Shown one piece after another: positions 53,874-63,179 of a stretch of 64,000 nucleotides of DNA; within the stretch, counting starts at the first letter, position 1, and each line of letters begins with the position of its first letter. The notes under the pieces were generated by a model that did no database searches, was not told the DNA's origin, and was given only the letters and a program-made list of their open reading frames with translations. The stretch lies in NCBI RefSeq assembly GCF_002407205.1, contig NZ_CP023548.1:2442501-2506500 (forward strand), written 5' to 3'. The translations under genes and the position numbers were made by a program. Source of the stretch: Rhodobacter sp. CZR27. Its GTDB lineage: Bacteria; Pseudomonadota; Alphaproteobacteria; Rhodobacterales; Rhodobacteraceae.

Positions 53874-55049
53874 ATGTTGTCCGTTCTCAGCCGCGCCCGC
53901 AAGTCGGTGGGCCGCGCCGTGATCGCACTCGCGGCACTGGCGGTCGCCGCCTGCGAGCCCGTCGGCATGACCCAGGGCGGTCCCCCGATCGACCGGTCGC
54001 AGCCGGTTCCGGTGGCCCTGCTGGTGCCCGGAGGCTCGGGCCAGGCCAGCGACGAGCTGATCGCGCGCAGTCTTCAGAACGCCGCCCGGCTGGCCGTCGC
54101 CGATCTGGGCAATGTGCGGATCGACCTCAGGGTCTACAACACGGCCGGCCAGCCCTCGCGGGCCGCCTCGATGGCGACGCAGGCGGTGGACGAGGGTGCG
54201 AAGATCATCCTCGGCCCGGTCTTCGCGCAGGAAGCCAATGCGGCCGGCCTGGCCGTCGCGTCGCGCGGGGTCAACGTCCTCAGCTTCTCGAACAACACCG
54301 ACATCGCCGGCGGCAACGTCTTCGTCCTCGGGCCGACCTTCCAGAACACCGCGGACCGTCTGTCGCGCTTCGCGGTCGGACAGGGATCGGGCCGGATCAT
54401 GGTGGTGCATGACCGCACGGCCGCCGGCCAGAGCGGCCGCGCCGCGATCGAGCGCGGCGTGGCGCGGGCGGGCGGCTCGGTGGTGGCCACGGCGGACTAC
54501 GAATTCTCGCAGAACGGCATCGTCTCGGCCACACCGGGCATCGTCGAGCGCGCGCAGGCAACCAATGCCCAGGCGCTGTTCCTGACCGCCGACACCGCGG
54601 GCGCCCTGCCGCTGGTGACCCAGCTTCTGCGCGAGAACGGCCTGCCTGCCGACACCGCCCGGTTCATCGGCCTGACCCGCTGGGACATCCCATCGGCCAC
54701 GCTGTCGCTGCCCGGCGTGCAGGGCGGCTGGTTCGCGCTGCCCGATCCCGGCGTCTATGGCCAGTATGACCAGCGCTACCGCGCCGCCTATGGCGAGGCT
54801 CCGCATCCGATCTCGGGGCTGGCCTATGATGGCGTCGCCGCGGTGGGGGCGTTGCTCAAGCGCGGGCCGGCGGACGCCCTCAGCGGGCGGGCCCTAACGC
54901 AGGGCTCTGGATTCGTCGGCGTGAACGGCATATTCCGGCTGCTGAGCGACGGCGGGAACGAACGCGGATTGGCCGTCGCGCAGATCCGCAACAACCAGGT
55001 GGTAGTGATTGACCCCGCGCCGCGAAGCTTCGGTGGCGCCGGCTTCTGA
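53874..55049 (+). CDS. LppC/LpoA-like periplasmic-binding-fold lipoprotein
   Basis: A 391-residue lipoprotein. The lipobox LAVAAC puts the lipidated cysteine at about residue 27. The rest is a type I periplasmic-binding fold (PVPVALLVPGGSGQAS, IILGPVFAQEANAAG, RIMVVHDRTAAGQSG, RFIGLTRWDIPS). LpoA of E. coli, the family model, activates a penicillin-binding protein. Its position opposite rsmI-yraN is the common arrangement. Confidence 0.84.
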   Translation: MLSVLSRARKSVGRAVIALAALAVAACEPVGMTQGGPPIDRSQPVPVALLVPGGSGQASDELIARSLQNAARLAVADLGNVRIDLRVYNTAGQPSRAASMATQAVDEGAKIILGPVFAQEANAAGLAVASRGVNVLSFSNNTDIAGGNVFVLGPTFQNTADRLSRFAVGQGSGRIMVVHDRTAAGQSGRAAIERGVARAGGSVVATADYEFSQNGIVSATPGIVERAQATNAQALFLTADTAGALPLVTQLLRENGLPADTARFIGLTRWDIPSATLSLPGVQGGWFALPDPGVYGQYDQRYRAAYGEAPHPISGLAYDGVAAVGALLKRGPADALSGRALTQGSGFVGVNGIFRLLSDGGNERGLAVAQIRNNQVVVIDPAPRSFGGAGF

Positions 55050-57828
55050 GACCGGCGCCTTGCAGGATCCGCTTCTCCAGGGGCTGATCCTGCCCCGTTT
55101 CCGCATCATCGACCCGGAGGCGCTCGTCCGCGCCATCCTGGCCGAGATCGACGCAAGCCCCGCGAACGATCCGAAGGCCGCCCGCGCCATCGCCGTCCGC
55201 CACATGGCCGAGGCGAAGGCCGCGGGCAACCGCGCCCTGTCCGAGGCCTTCGAGGCGCGCCCGCGCGAGGCCCGCGGCCTGATCCGGTCGCAGGCCGTGC
55301 TGACCGACGGCCTCGTCACCACCGCGCTCCGCGTCGCCTGCGAGCGGCTGCATCCGCTGCCCACGCCCACCGAGGCCGAGCGCATTGCGGTGATTGCGGT
55401 CGGAGGCTACGGCCGGGCAGAGATGGCGCCGCACTCCGACGTGGACCTGCTGTTCCTCACGCCGTGGAAGATCACGCCCTGGGCCGAGATGGTGATCGAG
55501 AGCATGCTCTACATGCTCTGGGACCTTCGGCTGAAGGTCGGCCACGCAAGCCGGACCGTGAAGGACTGCGTGCGCATGTCGCGCGAGGACATCACCGTGC
55601 GCACAGCTCTTCTGGAACACCGTTTCCTTGCCGGCCATCAGCCGCTGGCCACCGAGCTGGACGAGAAGCTCTGGACCGAGCTGTTCCGCGGCACCGGGGC
55701 CGAGTTCATCGACGTGAAGCTGGAAGAGCGCGCCCAGCGTCACAAGCGGCAGGGCGGGCAGCGCTACGTGCTCGAGCCCAATGTGAAGGAGGGCAAGGGC
55801 GGGCTGCGCGACCTGCAGACGCTCTACTGGATCGGCAAGTATCTCAACCGCGTCGCCTCGCCCGCAGGGCTGGTGGCAGCGGGCCTGCTGACCCGCGAGG
55901 AGTTCGAGACCTTCGAGCGGGCGGAAAGCTTCCTCTGGGCGGTGCGCTGCCACCTGCACTACATCACCGGACGCGCCACCGACCAGCTGACCTTCGACAT
56001 GCAGGTCGAGGTGGCGGCCCGGATGGGCTATTCGGACACGCGCGGCCGGCGCGGCGTCGAGATCTTCATGCAGGACTACTTCCGCCACGCCACCCGCGTG
56101 GGAGAGCTGACCCGCGTCTTCCTCGCACAGCTCGAGGCGCGCCACGCGAAAAGCGAGCCGAAGCTGATGGGCTTCTTCCGCCGCAAGAAGCGGCTGAAGC
56201 CCGGCTACCGGCTGCTGAACGGGCGTATCGACGTCTCGGACTCCAAGGCCTTCCTGGCCGACAAGCTGAACCTGCTGCGCATCTTCGAGGAGGCGCTGCG
56301 GACCGGCCTGCTGATCCACCCGTCCGCCATGCGCGTGATCGCGGCGAACCTGCACCTTTTCGACGAGGAGATGCAGAACGACCGCGAGGCGAACCGGATC
56401 TTCCTCGACCTGCTCTTGAAGCACGGCAACCCGGAACGCGCGCTGCGCCGCATGAACGAGCTGGGCGTTCTGGGGGCCTTCATCCCCGAGTTCGAGCGCA
56501 TCGTCGCGATGATGCAGTTCAACGTCTACCACCACTACACGGTGGACGAGCACACCATCCAGTGCATCTCGACGCTGGCGCAGATCGAGCGCGGCGAGCT
56601 GGACGAGGAGCTGCCGGTCTCGCACGGCATCCTGACCGAAGGCGGCGTGAACCGCCGTGTGCTCTATGTCGCGCTGCTCCTGCATGACATCGGCAAGGGC
56701 CGGCCCGAGGATCACGCGATCCTCGGCGCGCAGATCGCCCGCCGCCTCGCGCCGCGCTTCGGCCTGAACCCCGACGAATGCGAGACGGTGGAATGGCTGG
56801 TGCGCTATCACCTGCTGATGTCCGACATGGCGCAGAAGCGCGACATCGGCGATCCGCGCACCCTGCGCGACTTCGCCAAGGCGGTGAAGTCGAAGAAGCG
56901 GCTCGACCTGCTGACGGTGCTGACGGTCTGCGACATCCGCGGCGTGGGGCCGGGCACGTGGAACAACTGGAAGGCCCAGCTGATCCGCAAGCTTTACCGC
57001 GACACGGTGACGGCGCTGGAAGCCGGGATGGAAAGCCTCAACCGCGAGAACCGCGAGGACGAGGCCAAGCGCGCGCTGCGCGAACTGCTGGAGGAATGGG
57101 ACCCCAGGGACCTGCGCAGCGAGATGGCGCGCCACTACGCCCCCTACTGGCAGGCGCTGTCGAATGGCACCCATGCGGTCTTTGCGCGGATGCTGCGGGG
57201 CTTGGGCGAGGACGAGATCCGCATCGACCTCGATCCCGATCCCGACCGCGATGCCACCCGCGCCTGCTTTGCGCTGGCCGACCATCCGGGCATCTTCTCG
57301 CGGCTCGCCGGGGCGCTGGCGCTGGTCGGCGCCAACGTGGTCGATGCGCGCACTTATACGACGAAGGACGGCTATGCCACGGCGGTGTTCTGGATCCAGG
57401 ACGCCGAGGGCAGCCCCTACGAGATCAGCCGCCTGCCCCGCCTGTCGGCGATGATCGACAAGACCCTGAAGGGCGAGGTCGTGGCGCGCGACGCGTTGGC
57501 GGACCGCGACAAGGTGAAGAAGCGCGAAAGCCAGTTCCGCTTCCCCACCCATATCTCCTTCGATAACGACGGCTCGGACATCTACACGATCGTCGAGGTC
57601 GATACCCGCGACCGGCCCGGCCTGCTCTATGACCTGACGCGGACTCTGGCGGCGAACAACATCTACATCGCCTCGGCCGTGATCGCGACCTATGGCGCGC
57701 AGGTGGTGGACACCTTCTACGTCAAGGACATGTTCGGCCTGAAACTCTACCAGAAGACGCGGCAGGAGACGCTGGAGAAGAAGCTTCGCCAGGCGATCCT
57801 CGAGGGCGCGGAGCGGGCGTCGCGGTGA
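55009..57828 (+). CDS. glnD: Bifunctional uridylyltransferase/uridylyl-removing enzyme GlnD
   Basis: Nitrogen sensor that uridylylates and de-uridylylates PII. The 939-residue protein has the nucleotidyltransferase motif VGGYGRAEMAPHSDVDLLFL, the HD phosphohydrolase motif ALLLHDIGKGRPEDH, and two C-terminal ACT domains (about 745-830 and 860-935). It starts at TTG 55009, overlapping the lipoprotein gene by 41 bases, with AGGTGG upstream. Confidence 0.95.
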   Translation: MTPRREASVAPASETGALQDPLLQGLILPRFRIIDPEALVRAILAEIDASPANDPKAARAIAVRHMAEAKAAGNRALSEAFEARPREARGLIRSQAVLTDGLVTTALRVACERLHPLPTPTEAERIAVIAVGGYGRAEMAPHSDVDLLFLTPWKITPWAEMVIESMLYMLWDLRLKVGHASRTVKDCVRMSREDITVRTALLEHRFLAGHQPLATELDEKLWTELFRGTGAEFIDVKLEERAQRHKRQGGQRYVLEPNVKEGKGGLRDLQTLYWIGKYLNRVASPAGLVAAGLLTREEFETFERAESFLWAVRCHLHYITGRATDQLTFDMQVEVAARMGYSDTRGRRGVEIFMQDYFRHATRVGELTRVFLAQLEARHAKSEPKLMGFFRRKKRLKPGYRLLNGRIDVSDSKAFLADKLNLLRIFEEALRTGLLIHPSAMRVIAANLHLFDEEMQNDREANRIFLDLLLKHGNPERALRRMNELGVLGAFIPEFERIVAMMQFNVYHHYTVDEHTIQCISTLAQIERGELDEELPVSHGILTEGGVNRRVLYVALLLHDIGKGRPEDHAILGAQIARRLAPRFGLNPDECETVEWLVRYHLLMSDMAQKRDIGDPRTLRDFAKAVKSKKRLDLLTVLTVCDIRGVGPGTWNNWKAQLIRKLYRDTVTALEAGMESLNRENREDEAKRALRELLEEWDPRDLRSEMARHYAPYWQALSNGTHAVFARMLRGLGEDEIRIDLDPDPDRDATRACFALADHPGIFSRLAGALALVGANVVDARTYTTKDGYATAVFWIQDAEGSPYEISRLPRLSAMIDKTLKGEVVARDALADRDKVKKRESQFRFPTHISFDNDGSDIYTIVEVDTRDRPGLLYDLTRTLAANNIYIASAVIATYGAQVVDTFYVKDMFGLKLYQKTRQETLEKKLRQAILEGAERASR

Positions 57829-59366
57829 AGCCGATCTCGCTGGCCAAGGGTTTCCTCACCGTCGGCGGCTGGACATTGCTCAGCCGCGGCGCGGGATTTG
57901 CGCGCGACATCATGATGGCGGCCTATCTGGGCGCGGGCCCGGTGGCCGAGGCCTTCCTGATCGCCTTCTCGCTGCCCAACATGTTCCGCCGCTTCTTCGC
58001 CGAGGGCGCCTTCAACATGGCCTTCGTGCCGATGTTCGCCAAGAAGCTGGAAGGCGGCGAGGATGCCAAGGGCTTTGCCCGCGATGCCTTCTCGGGCCTC
58101 GCGGGGGTGCTGGTGGCCTTCACGCTTCTGGGCACGCTTCTGATGCCGTGGCTGGTGCTGGCGATGGCCTCGGGCTTTGCCGGCGACGCGCGCTTCGACC
58201 TGGCGGTCGATTTCGGCCGGATCGCCTTCTCCTACATCCTGTTCATCTCGCTGGTGGCGCTGCTTTCGGGCGTGCTGAACGCCTTCGGACGGTTCACGGA
58301 GGCCAGCTTCGTTCCGGTGCTGATGAACCTCATGTTCATCGCCGCCATGCTGCTGGCCGATCGGCTCGGCTGGGACATGGGCTATACGCTCGCCTGGACC
58401 GTGCCCGTGACGGGGGTGGCACAGTTCCTGTTCACCTGGATCTCGGCCAGCCGCGCGGGCTTCACGCTCTGGCCGCATCTGCCGCGGATGACGCCCGAGC
58501 TGAAGCGGCTGGCGATCATCGCCGCCCCTGCCGTGCTGGCGGGCGGCGTCGTGCAGGTGAACCTGCTGGTGGGTCGTCAGGTGGCAAGCTTCACCGAAGG
58601 CGCCGTCGCCTGGCTCTCCTATGCCGACCGGCTCTACCAATTGCCGCTGGGGGTGGTCGGCATCGCCATCGGCACGGTCCTGCTGCCCGACCTGTCGCGC
58701 CGGCTGCGGGCGGGGGACGAGGCCGGCAGCCGCGCCTCGTTCAACCGCGGGGCCGAATTCGCGCTGATGCTGACGCTGCCCGCCGCGGTGGCGCTGGTGG
58801 TGATCGCGCTGCCGCTGACCACGGTGCTGTTCCAGCGCGGCGCCTTCGGGGCCGAGGATGCCTGGAACACGGCGCTCGCGCTTGCCGCCTATGGCGTGGG
58901 CCTGCCGGCCTTCGTGCTGCACAAGGTGCTGCAGCCGCTGTTCTACGCCCGCGAGGACACCCGGCGGCCGTTCTACTATGCCGTCCTGTCGATGCTGGTG
59001 AACCTCGTCTTCGCGGTCGGACTGATGCCGGTGATGGGCTTTCTCGCGGCTGCGCTGGCCACCACCGTCTCGGGCTGGGTGATGGTCTGGCAGCTCTGGC
59101 ACGGCTCGCGCGGGATGGGGACCGCCTCGCGGCTGGACGAGCGGTTCCGGGAGCGAGTGCCGCGGATCGTGCTGGCTTCGGCGATCATGGGCGGGCTGCT
59201 CTTCGCCGGGAACCTCGCGCTCGGGCCGCTGCTGGAGCAGTCCGGCTGGCGCTATCCAGGCCTGGCCGCGCTGGTGGCGCTGGGGATCGTGGGCTACTTC
59301 GGCTCGGGCGCGCTGATCGGGGCCTTCCGGCTGTCGGACCTGCGCGCCCTCAGGCGGCGGGGCTGA
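57825..59366 (+). CDS. murJ: Lipid II flippase MurJ
   Basis: Polytopic MVF-family protein of 513 residues that flips lipid II across the inner membrane. It starts VKPISLAKGFLTVGGWTLLSR at a GTG overlapping the glnD stop (GTGA). Seen are RDIMMAAYLGAGPVAEAFLIA and PNMFRRFFAEGAFNMAFVPMF, the MurJ signature. About fourteen membrane segments. Confidence 0.95.
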   Translation: MKPISLAKGFLTVGGWTLLSRGAGFARDIMMAAYLGAGPVAEAFLIAFSLPNMFRRFFAEGAFNMAFVPMFAKKLEGGEDAKGFARDAFSGLAGVLVAFTLLGTLLMPWLVLAMASGFAGDARFDLAVDFGRIAFSYILFISLVALLSGVLNAFGRFTEASFVPVLMNLMFIAAMLLADRLGWDMGYTLAWTVPVTGVAQFLFTWISASRAGFTLWPHLPRMTPELKRLAIIAAPAVLAGGVVQVNLLVGRQVASFTEGAVAWLSYADRLYQLPLGVVGIAIGTVLLPDLSRRLRAGDEAGSRASFNRGAEFALMLTLPAAVALVVIALPLTTVLFQRGAFGAEDAWNTALALAAYGVGLPAFVLHKVLQPLFYAREDTRRPFYYAVLSMLVNLVFAVGLMPVMGFLAAALATTVSGWVMVWQLWHGSRGMGTASRLDERFRERVPRIVLASAIMGGLLFAGNLALGPLLEQSGWRYPGLAALVALGIVGYFGSGALIGAFRLSDLRALRRRG

Positions 59367-59369
59367 GCC

Positions 59370-60056
59370 TCAGCGCCGCCGCATCTTCGAGATCACCCGC
59401 GCCCAGCCGCCGGGGCTGACCGCGAAGGACAGAAGGAACCCGGTCGCGAAGCCCGCCACCTCGGCCACCCATTCGTAGCCGCTGCCGAACAGCAGCCCGA
59501 AGACCAGCTGGATGCCGAGCAGCATCCCGATCAGCGTGAAGGCGCGATACTGGTTCGCCCCCTTGGCGGCGAGGTTGACCCACAGCAGGAAGGTGAAGGC
59601 GCCGATCAGGCCATAGACGGCCGGGAAGGCGCCGATCAGCGGCACCTTGGCCATCGGCAGCGCGGTATAGACCAGCGCCCCCACGATGGCCGAGCCGAGG
59701 AAGACCGCCAGCACAGCCCAGGCGCGGAACACCTCGGCCACCATCTTGCCCAGCGCGAGAAGGATCACCACCGCCATCAGCGCCTGCAGGAAGCTGGCAT
59801 GCACCAAGGGATAGCTGACCAGCCGGATCATCCCCTGCCAGGGATAGGTGCCGGTCTCGATCATCGCGCGCATCAGCTCGGGCGAGAAGGCGAAGCGTTG
59901 CCAGGCATCGAGCCGCCAGCCCTCGGCGCCGGGACCGCCGGCAAGGCCGCTCTGGCCAAGCGCGATCACCGCCTCCATCGCGATGATCGGCAGGGCCAGG
60001 AACCACACCACCGTCGGCAAGGGGTTGATCGGCGATGCATTGAAATCGTCACGCAT
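59370..60056 (-). CDS. Rhomboid-fold membrane protein lacking catalytic residues
   Basis: A 228-residue protein with six membrane segments in rhomboid order. The site where active rhomboids have GxSG reads GAFPAVYGLIGA, so the serine is absent. The helix normally carrying the catalytic histidine reads EWVAEVAGFATG with no His. It is therefore a pseudoprotease that may act as a membrane chaperone or binding protein. ATG 60056 with GAGG upstream is preferred over GTG 60074. It is convergent with murJ. Confidence 0.8.
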   Translation of the reverse strand: MRDDFNASPINPLPTVVWFLALPIIAMEAVIALGQSGLAGGPGAEGWRLDAWQRFAFSPELMRAMIETGTYPWQGMIRLVSYPLVHASFLQALMAVVILLALGKMVAEVFRAWAVLAVFLGSAIVGALVYTALPMAKVPLIGAFPAVYGLIGAFTFLLWVNLAAKGANQYRAFTLIGMLLGIQLVFGLLFGSGYEWVAEVAGFATGFLLSFAVSPGGWARVISKMRRR

Positions 60057-60146
60057 GAGGACCTCGTCGCGCACGGGCCGTCACATTGACGCCCCCTGCC
60101 CCGGGGGATAAGGCGAAACCCACCCTTTTACCAGACGGAGCCAACC

Positions 60147-61190
60147 ATGACCGAGCCGGTCCAAACGCCTCAGGTCTTCCCCACGCGGATCTTCTCCGGC
60201 ATCCAGCCCTCCGGCGGCTTGACGCTCGGCAACTATCTCGGCGCGCTGAAGCGCTTTGCCGAGATGCAGAAGGACGGGGTCGAGACGATCTACTGCCTCG
60301 TGGACATGCACGCCATCACCGTCTGGCAGGACCCCGAGCGCTTGCGCCAGCAGACCCGCGAGGCCGCGGCCGCCTTCATGGCAGCGGGCGTCGATCCGGT
60401 GCGGTCGATCCTTTTCAACCAGAGCCAGGTCTCGGCCCATGCCGAACTGGCCTGGATCTTCAACTGCGTGGCGCGCATGGGCTGGATGGGCCGCATGACG
60501 CAGTGGAAGGACAAGGCCGGCAAGAACTCCGAGAACGCCTCGCTCGGCCTCTTCGCCTATCCGGCGCTGATGGCGGCGGACATCCTCGCCTACAAGGCCA
60601 CGCATGTCCCGGTGGGCGAGGACCAGAAGCAGCACATCGAGCTGACCCGCGACATCGCGCAGAAGTTCAACAACGACTATGGCGTCAACTTCTTCCCGGT
60701 CACCGAGCCGGTGATCGAGGGCGCGGCGACCCGCGTGATGTCCTTGCGGGACGGCACGAGGAAGATGTCCAAGTCCGACCCCTCGGACCAGAGCCGGATC
60801 AACCTGACCGACGACGCCGATGCCATCGCGCAGAAGATCCGCAAGGCCAAGACCGACCCCGAGCCGCTGCCCGAGACGCTCGACGGGCTGAAGGAACGGC
60901 CCGAGGCGCGGAACCTCGTGAACATCTATGCCGCGCTGGCCGGCACCAGCCCCGAGGCGGTGGTGACCGACTTCGCCGGCGCGCAGTTCGGCACCTTCAA
61001 GCCGAAGCTCGCCGATCTCGCCGTGTCGGTCCTGTCGCCTATCACCGCCGAGATGAACCGGCTGATGCAGGACCCGACCGAGATCGACCGCATCCTTGCC
61101 GACGGCTCCGACCGTGCGGATGCCGTGGCGCGGCCGATCCTCGAGGAGGTCTATGACATCGTCGGCATGATCCGATCGCGCCGCAGATGA
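60147..61190 (+). CDS. trpS: Tryptophan--tRNA ligase
   Basis: Class I aminoacyl-tRNA synthetase of 347 residues. It has [20 protein letters not shown] (the HIGH-region equivalent), [18 protein letters not shown] and [10 protein letters not shown], the KMSKS loop. It is the first gene of an overlapping pair with the next gene. Confidence 0.97.
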   Translation: MTEPVQTPQVFPTRIFSGIQPSGGLTLGNYLGALKRFAEMQKDGVETIYCLVDMHAITVWQDPERLRQQTREAAAAFMAAGVDPVRSILFNQSQVSAHAELAWIFNCVARMGWMGRMTQWKDKAGKNSENASLGLFAYPALMAADILAYKATHVPVGEDQKQHIELTRDIAQKFNNDYGVNFFPVTEPVIEGAATRVMSLRDGTRKMSKSDPSDQSRINLTDDADAIAQKIRKAKTDPEPLPETLDGLKERPEARNLVNIYAALAGTSPEAVVTDFAGAQFGTFKPKLADLAVSVLSPITAEMNRLMQDPTEIDRILADGSDRADAVARPILEEVYDIVGMIRSRRR

Positions 61191-62254
61191 TCCGGCGCGC
61201 CGCCCGCGCTGCCCTGAGCCTCGCGCTCCTGGCCTCGCTGGTGGCGACCCTGCTGACGGCCGCGCGGATCGCCCGCGATCCCGCGCTGGCACCCTTCACC
61301 GAGGCGGCGGCCGACGAGATCGTCGCCGCCTCGGACCGCCTGATGAGCCTGCATGCCACGCCCGAGGCGGTGCTGGCGCGGATCGAGGCGCGCCTTGCCG
61401 AGTCGCCACCGAATGCCGTGGCCCTTCACGCGCTGGAAACGCTGGCGGCCGATCGTGGCGTCCCCCTCCCCCCGGATCTGGTGGCACGGCTTGTCGCCGC
61501 GCGCGACAAGGGCCTGTTGGAGCAGGCGGCGGGCTGCCTGCGCTGCGCATGGCAGCCCGCCGACTGCGCCCTTTCGGCGGAGCTGTTCTGTCAGGCGCCG
61601 ATGGTGCTGACCCCGGCGGGCGACGTGGCGGGCCTTGCGCGCGCCGGTCAGGCGCTGCTGACGGGCGCCGAGGTGGACCAGGTGGATCTTCTCCTCTCCG
61701 CCGCGGGTCTCGGCGCCACGGCGGTGCTGCTGGCCTCGGGCGGCAGTTCCGGGACGGTGAAGCTCGGCACCGGGACGCTGCGGCTGGCGCACCGGATGAA
61801 GCTTCTCTCGCCGCCGCTGGCACGGCTCGTCACGCGCACGGCCGCAACGGCGGTGGACTGGGCCCGGCTGCCCGCGGCGCGCTCGGCCGAGGACGTGGCG
61901 CGCCTCGTGCATCCCGAGGCGCTGAGGCCGCTCGGCGAGGTGGCGGAGGGTCTGGGCCGGATCGGCGCGACCCTGTCGCCGGCCCAGACGCTGCACCTGC
62001 TGCGCCACATCGACGGTGCGGCCGATGCGCGCGGCCTTGCCGCGGCGGCCGAGGCGCTGGGACCGCGCACCGTGGCGCGGGCCGAGATGCTGGGCAAGAC
62101 GCGCCTGCTGCGCACGACCCTTCGATGGTCCGCGACGACGCGGCAGCTGATGGCGAGCCTCGCAGCCCTTCTCGCCTCGGCCACCGCGCTGCTGTGCGCC
62201 GTCGCGCAGTCGGTCGGCCTGCGGCTGGTGCGGCGGCTGGCCGGGCCGGCCTAG
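61187..62254 (+). CDS. Hypothetical membrane-associated protein overlapping trpS
   Basis: A 355-residue alanine- and leucine-rich protein not assigned to a family. An N-terminal hydrophobic segment ([20 protein letters not shown]) and a C-terminal one ([20 protein letters not shown]) bracket a helical domain. A cysteine cluster ([20 protein letters not shown]) lies near residue 125. Its start overlaps the trpS stop (ATGA). It converges on the DUF1223 gene with 4 bases of overlap. Confidence 0.75.
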   Translation: MIRRAARAALSLALLASLVATLLTAARIARDPALAPFTEAAADEIVAASDRLMSLHATPEAVLARIEARLAESPPNAVALHALETLAADRGVPLPPDLVARLVAARDKGLLEQAAGCLRCAWQPADCALSAELFCQAPMVLTPAGDVAGLARAGQALLTGAEVDQVDLLLSAAGLGATAVLLASGGSSGTVKLGTGTLRLAHRMKLLSPPLARLVTRTAATAVDWARLPAARSAEDVARLVHPEALRPLGEVAEGLGRIGATLSPAQTLHLLRHIDGAADARGLAAAAEALGPRTVARAEMLGKTRLLRTTLRWSATTRQLMASLAALLASATALLCAVAQSVGLRLVRRLAGPA

Positions 62255-62958
62255 CGCAGGCTGGCCGCGGCGAGAATCGGGCCGGGGCCGTCGTGCTGCA
62301 GGATCACCGCCACCGGCTCGTCGCCCGCCGCCGGCGCCTCGAGCGACAGCGGCGCCTGCCCGCCCCACTCACCCAGCACCTGCCACGAGGTCACGATGTT
62401 GCGATAGGTGACGGTGCGCCCGGCATTCTCGCCATGTTCGATGTCCACCGTCTCTTCCGGCCGGTAGCGGACCAGTTGCACCCGCACCGCCGCGTCCAGC
62501 GGCGGATCGGCCTCGGCCTGGATGCGCAACACGTCGCCCTCGCGTTCCAGCCAGAGCCCGACGCGTTCGGCCGCCTGAAGATGCTTCAGGATCAGCGCCG
62601 CGACTTCCTCGGGCGCATGGCCCTCGACCCGGTCCACGCCGCCGACGATCATCTGCGGGGTATAGATCGTGCGGCTGCCCACGGCGCGGGCATAGGCCTT
62701 CTGCCGTTCGGTATAGCGCGGATCGGCGAACTGGTCCTTCCAGCCGATGTAATCCCAGTAGTCCACATGCAGCGCGAGCGGGATGACGCGGGGGTCGGCG
62801 GCCAGCGCCGCGAGGAACTCGTCCGCCGGCGGGCAGGACGAGCAGCCCTGCGAGGTATAAAGCTCCACCACCACGCCCGGGTGCGACTGTGCCTGTGCGT
62901 TGCCTGCAAGCCCCAGCATGAGGGCGCAAGCGGCGCCAAGCGTCAGTCGCATCTGCAT
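62251..62958 (-). CDS. DUF1223 secreted thioredoxin-like protein
   Basis: A 235-residue exported protein. A signal peptide (LGAACALMLGLAGNAQA) is followed by VVELYTSQGCSSCPPADEFL, a CxxC motif in a thioredoxin-like start, then ALHVDYWDYIGWKDQFADP and IYTPQMIVGG. These are DUF1223 hallmarks; the function is unproven. GGGGAG precedes the ATG at 62958. Confidence 0.87.
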   Translation of the reverse strand: MQMRLTLGAACALMLGLAGNAQAQSHPGVVVELYTSQGCSSCPPADEFLAALAADPRVIPLALHVDYWDYIGWKDQFADPRYTERQKAYARAVGSRTIYTPQMIVGGVDRVEGHAPEEVAALILKHLQAAERVGLWLEREGDVLRIQAEADPPLDAAVRVQLVRYRPEETVDIEHGENAGRTVTYRNIVTSWQVLGEWGGQAPLSLEAPAAGDEPVAVILQHDGPGPILAAASLR

Positions 62959-63069
62959 GAGGTCTCCCCGTTCTCCGCCCTCCGTTCTAGCCCTGCCTCC
63001 CGCGCCCGTTCCAATCAAGGTTTTGCGAGGCAACGCGGCAAAAAAGCCGCAGGAAGGCTCTGGATTTTC

Positions 63070-63089
63070 GGCATACAATGGCATACATA
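63070..63089 (+). promoter_or_regulatory. Tandem GGCATACA repeat upstream of acnA
   Basis: GGCATACAAT and GGCATACATA lie head to tail about 100 bases before the acnA ATG. TACAAT could be a -10 element. A small hairpin, GCGGC-A6-GCCGC (63035-63050), lies just upstream. Confidence 0.35.
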
Positions 63090-63179
63090 AGTGCCATCTC
63101 CCTTGCGCGGCCTGCACCGGTGGGGCACAACGCGCGCGGAGCATTAGCCCAACCCTCGCCACGGCGCCAGGAGGACCGC

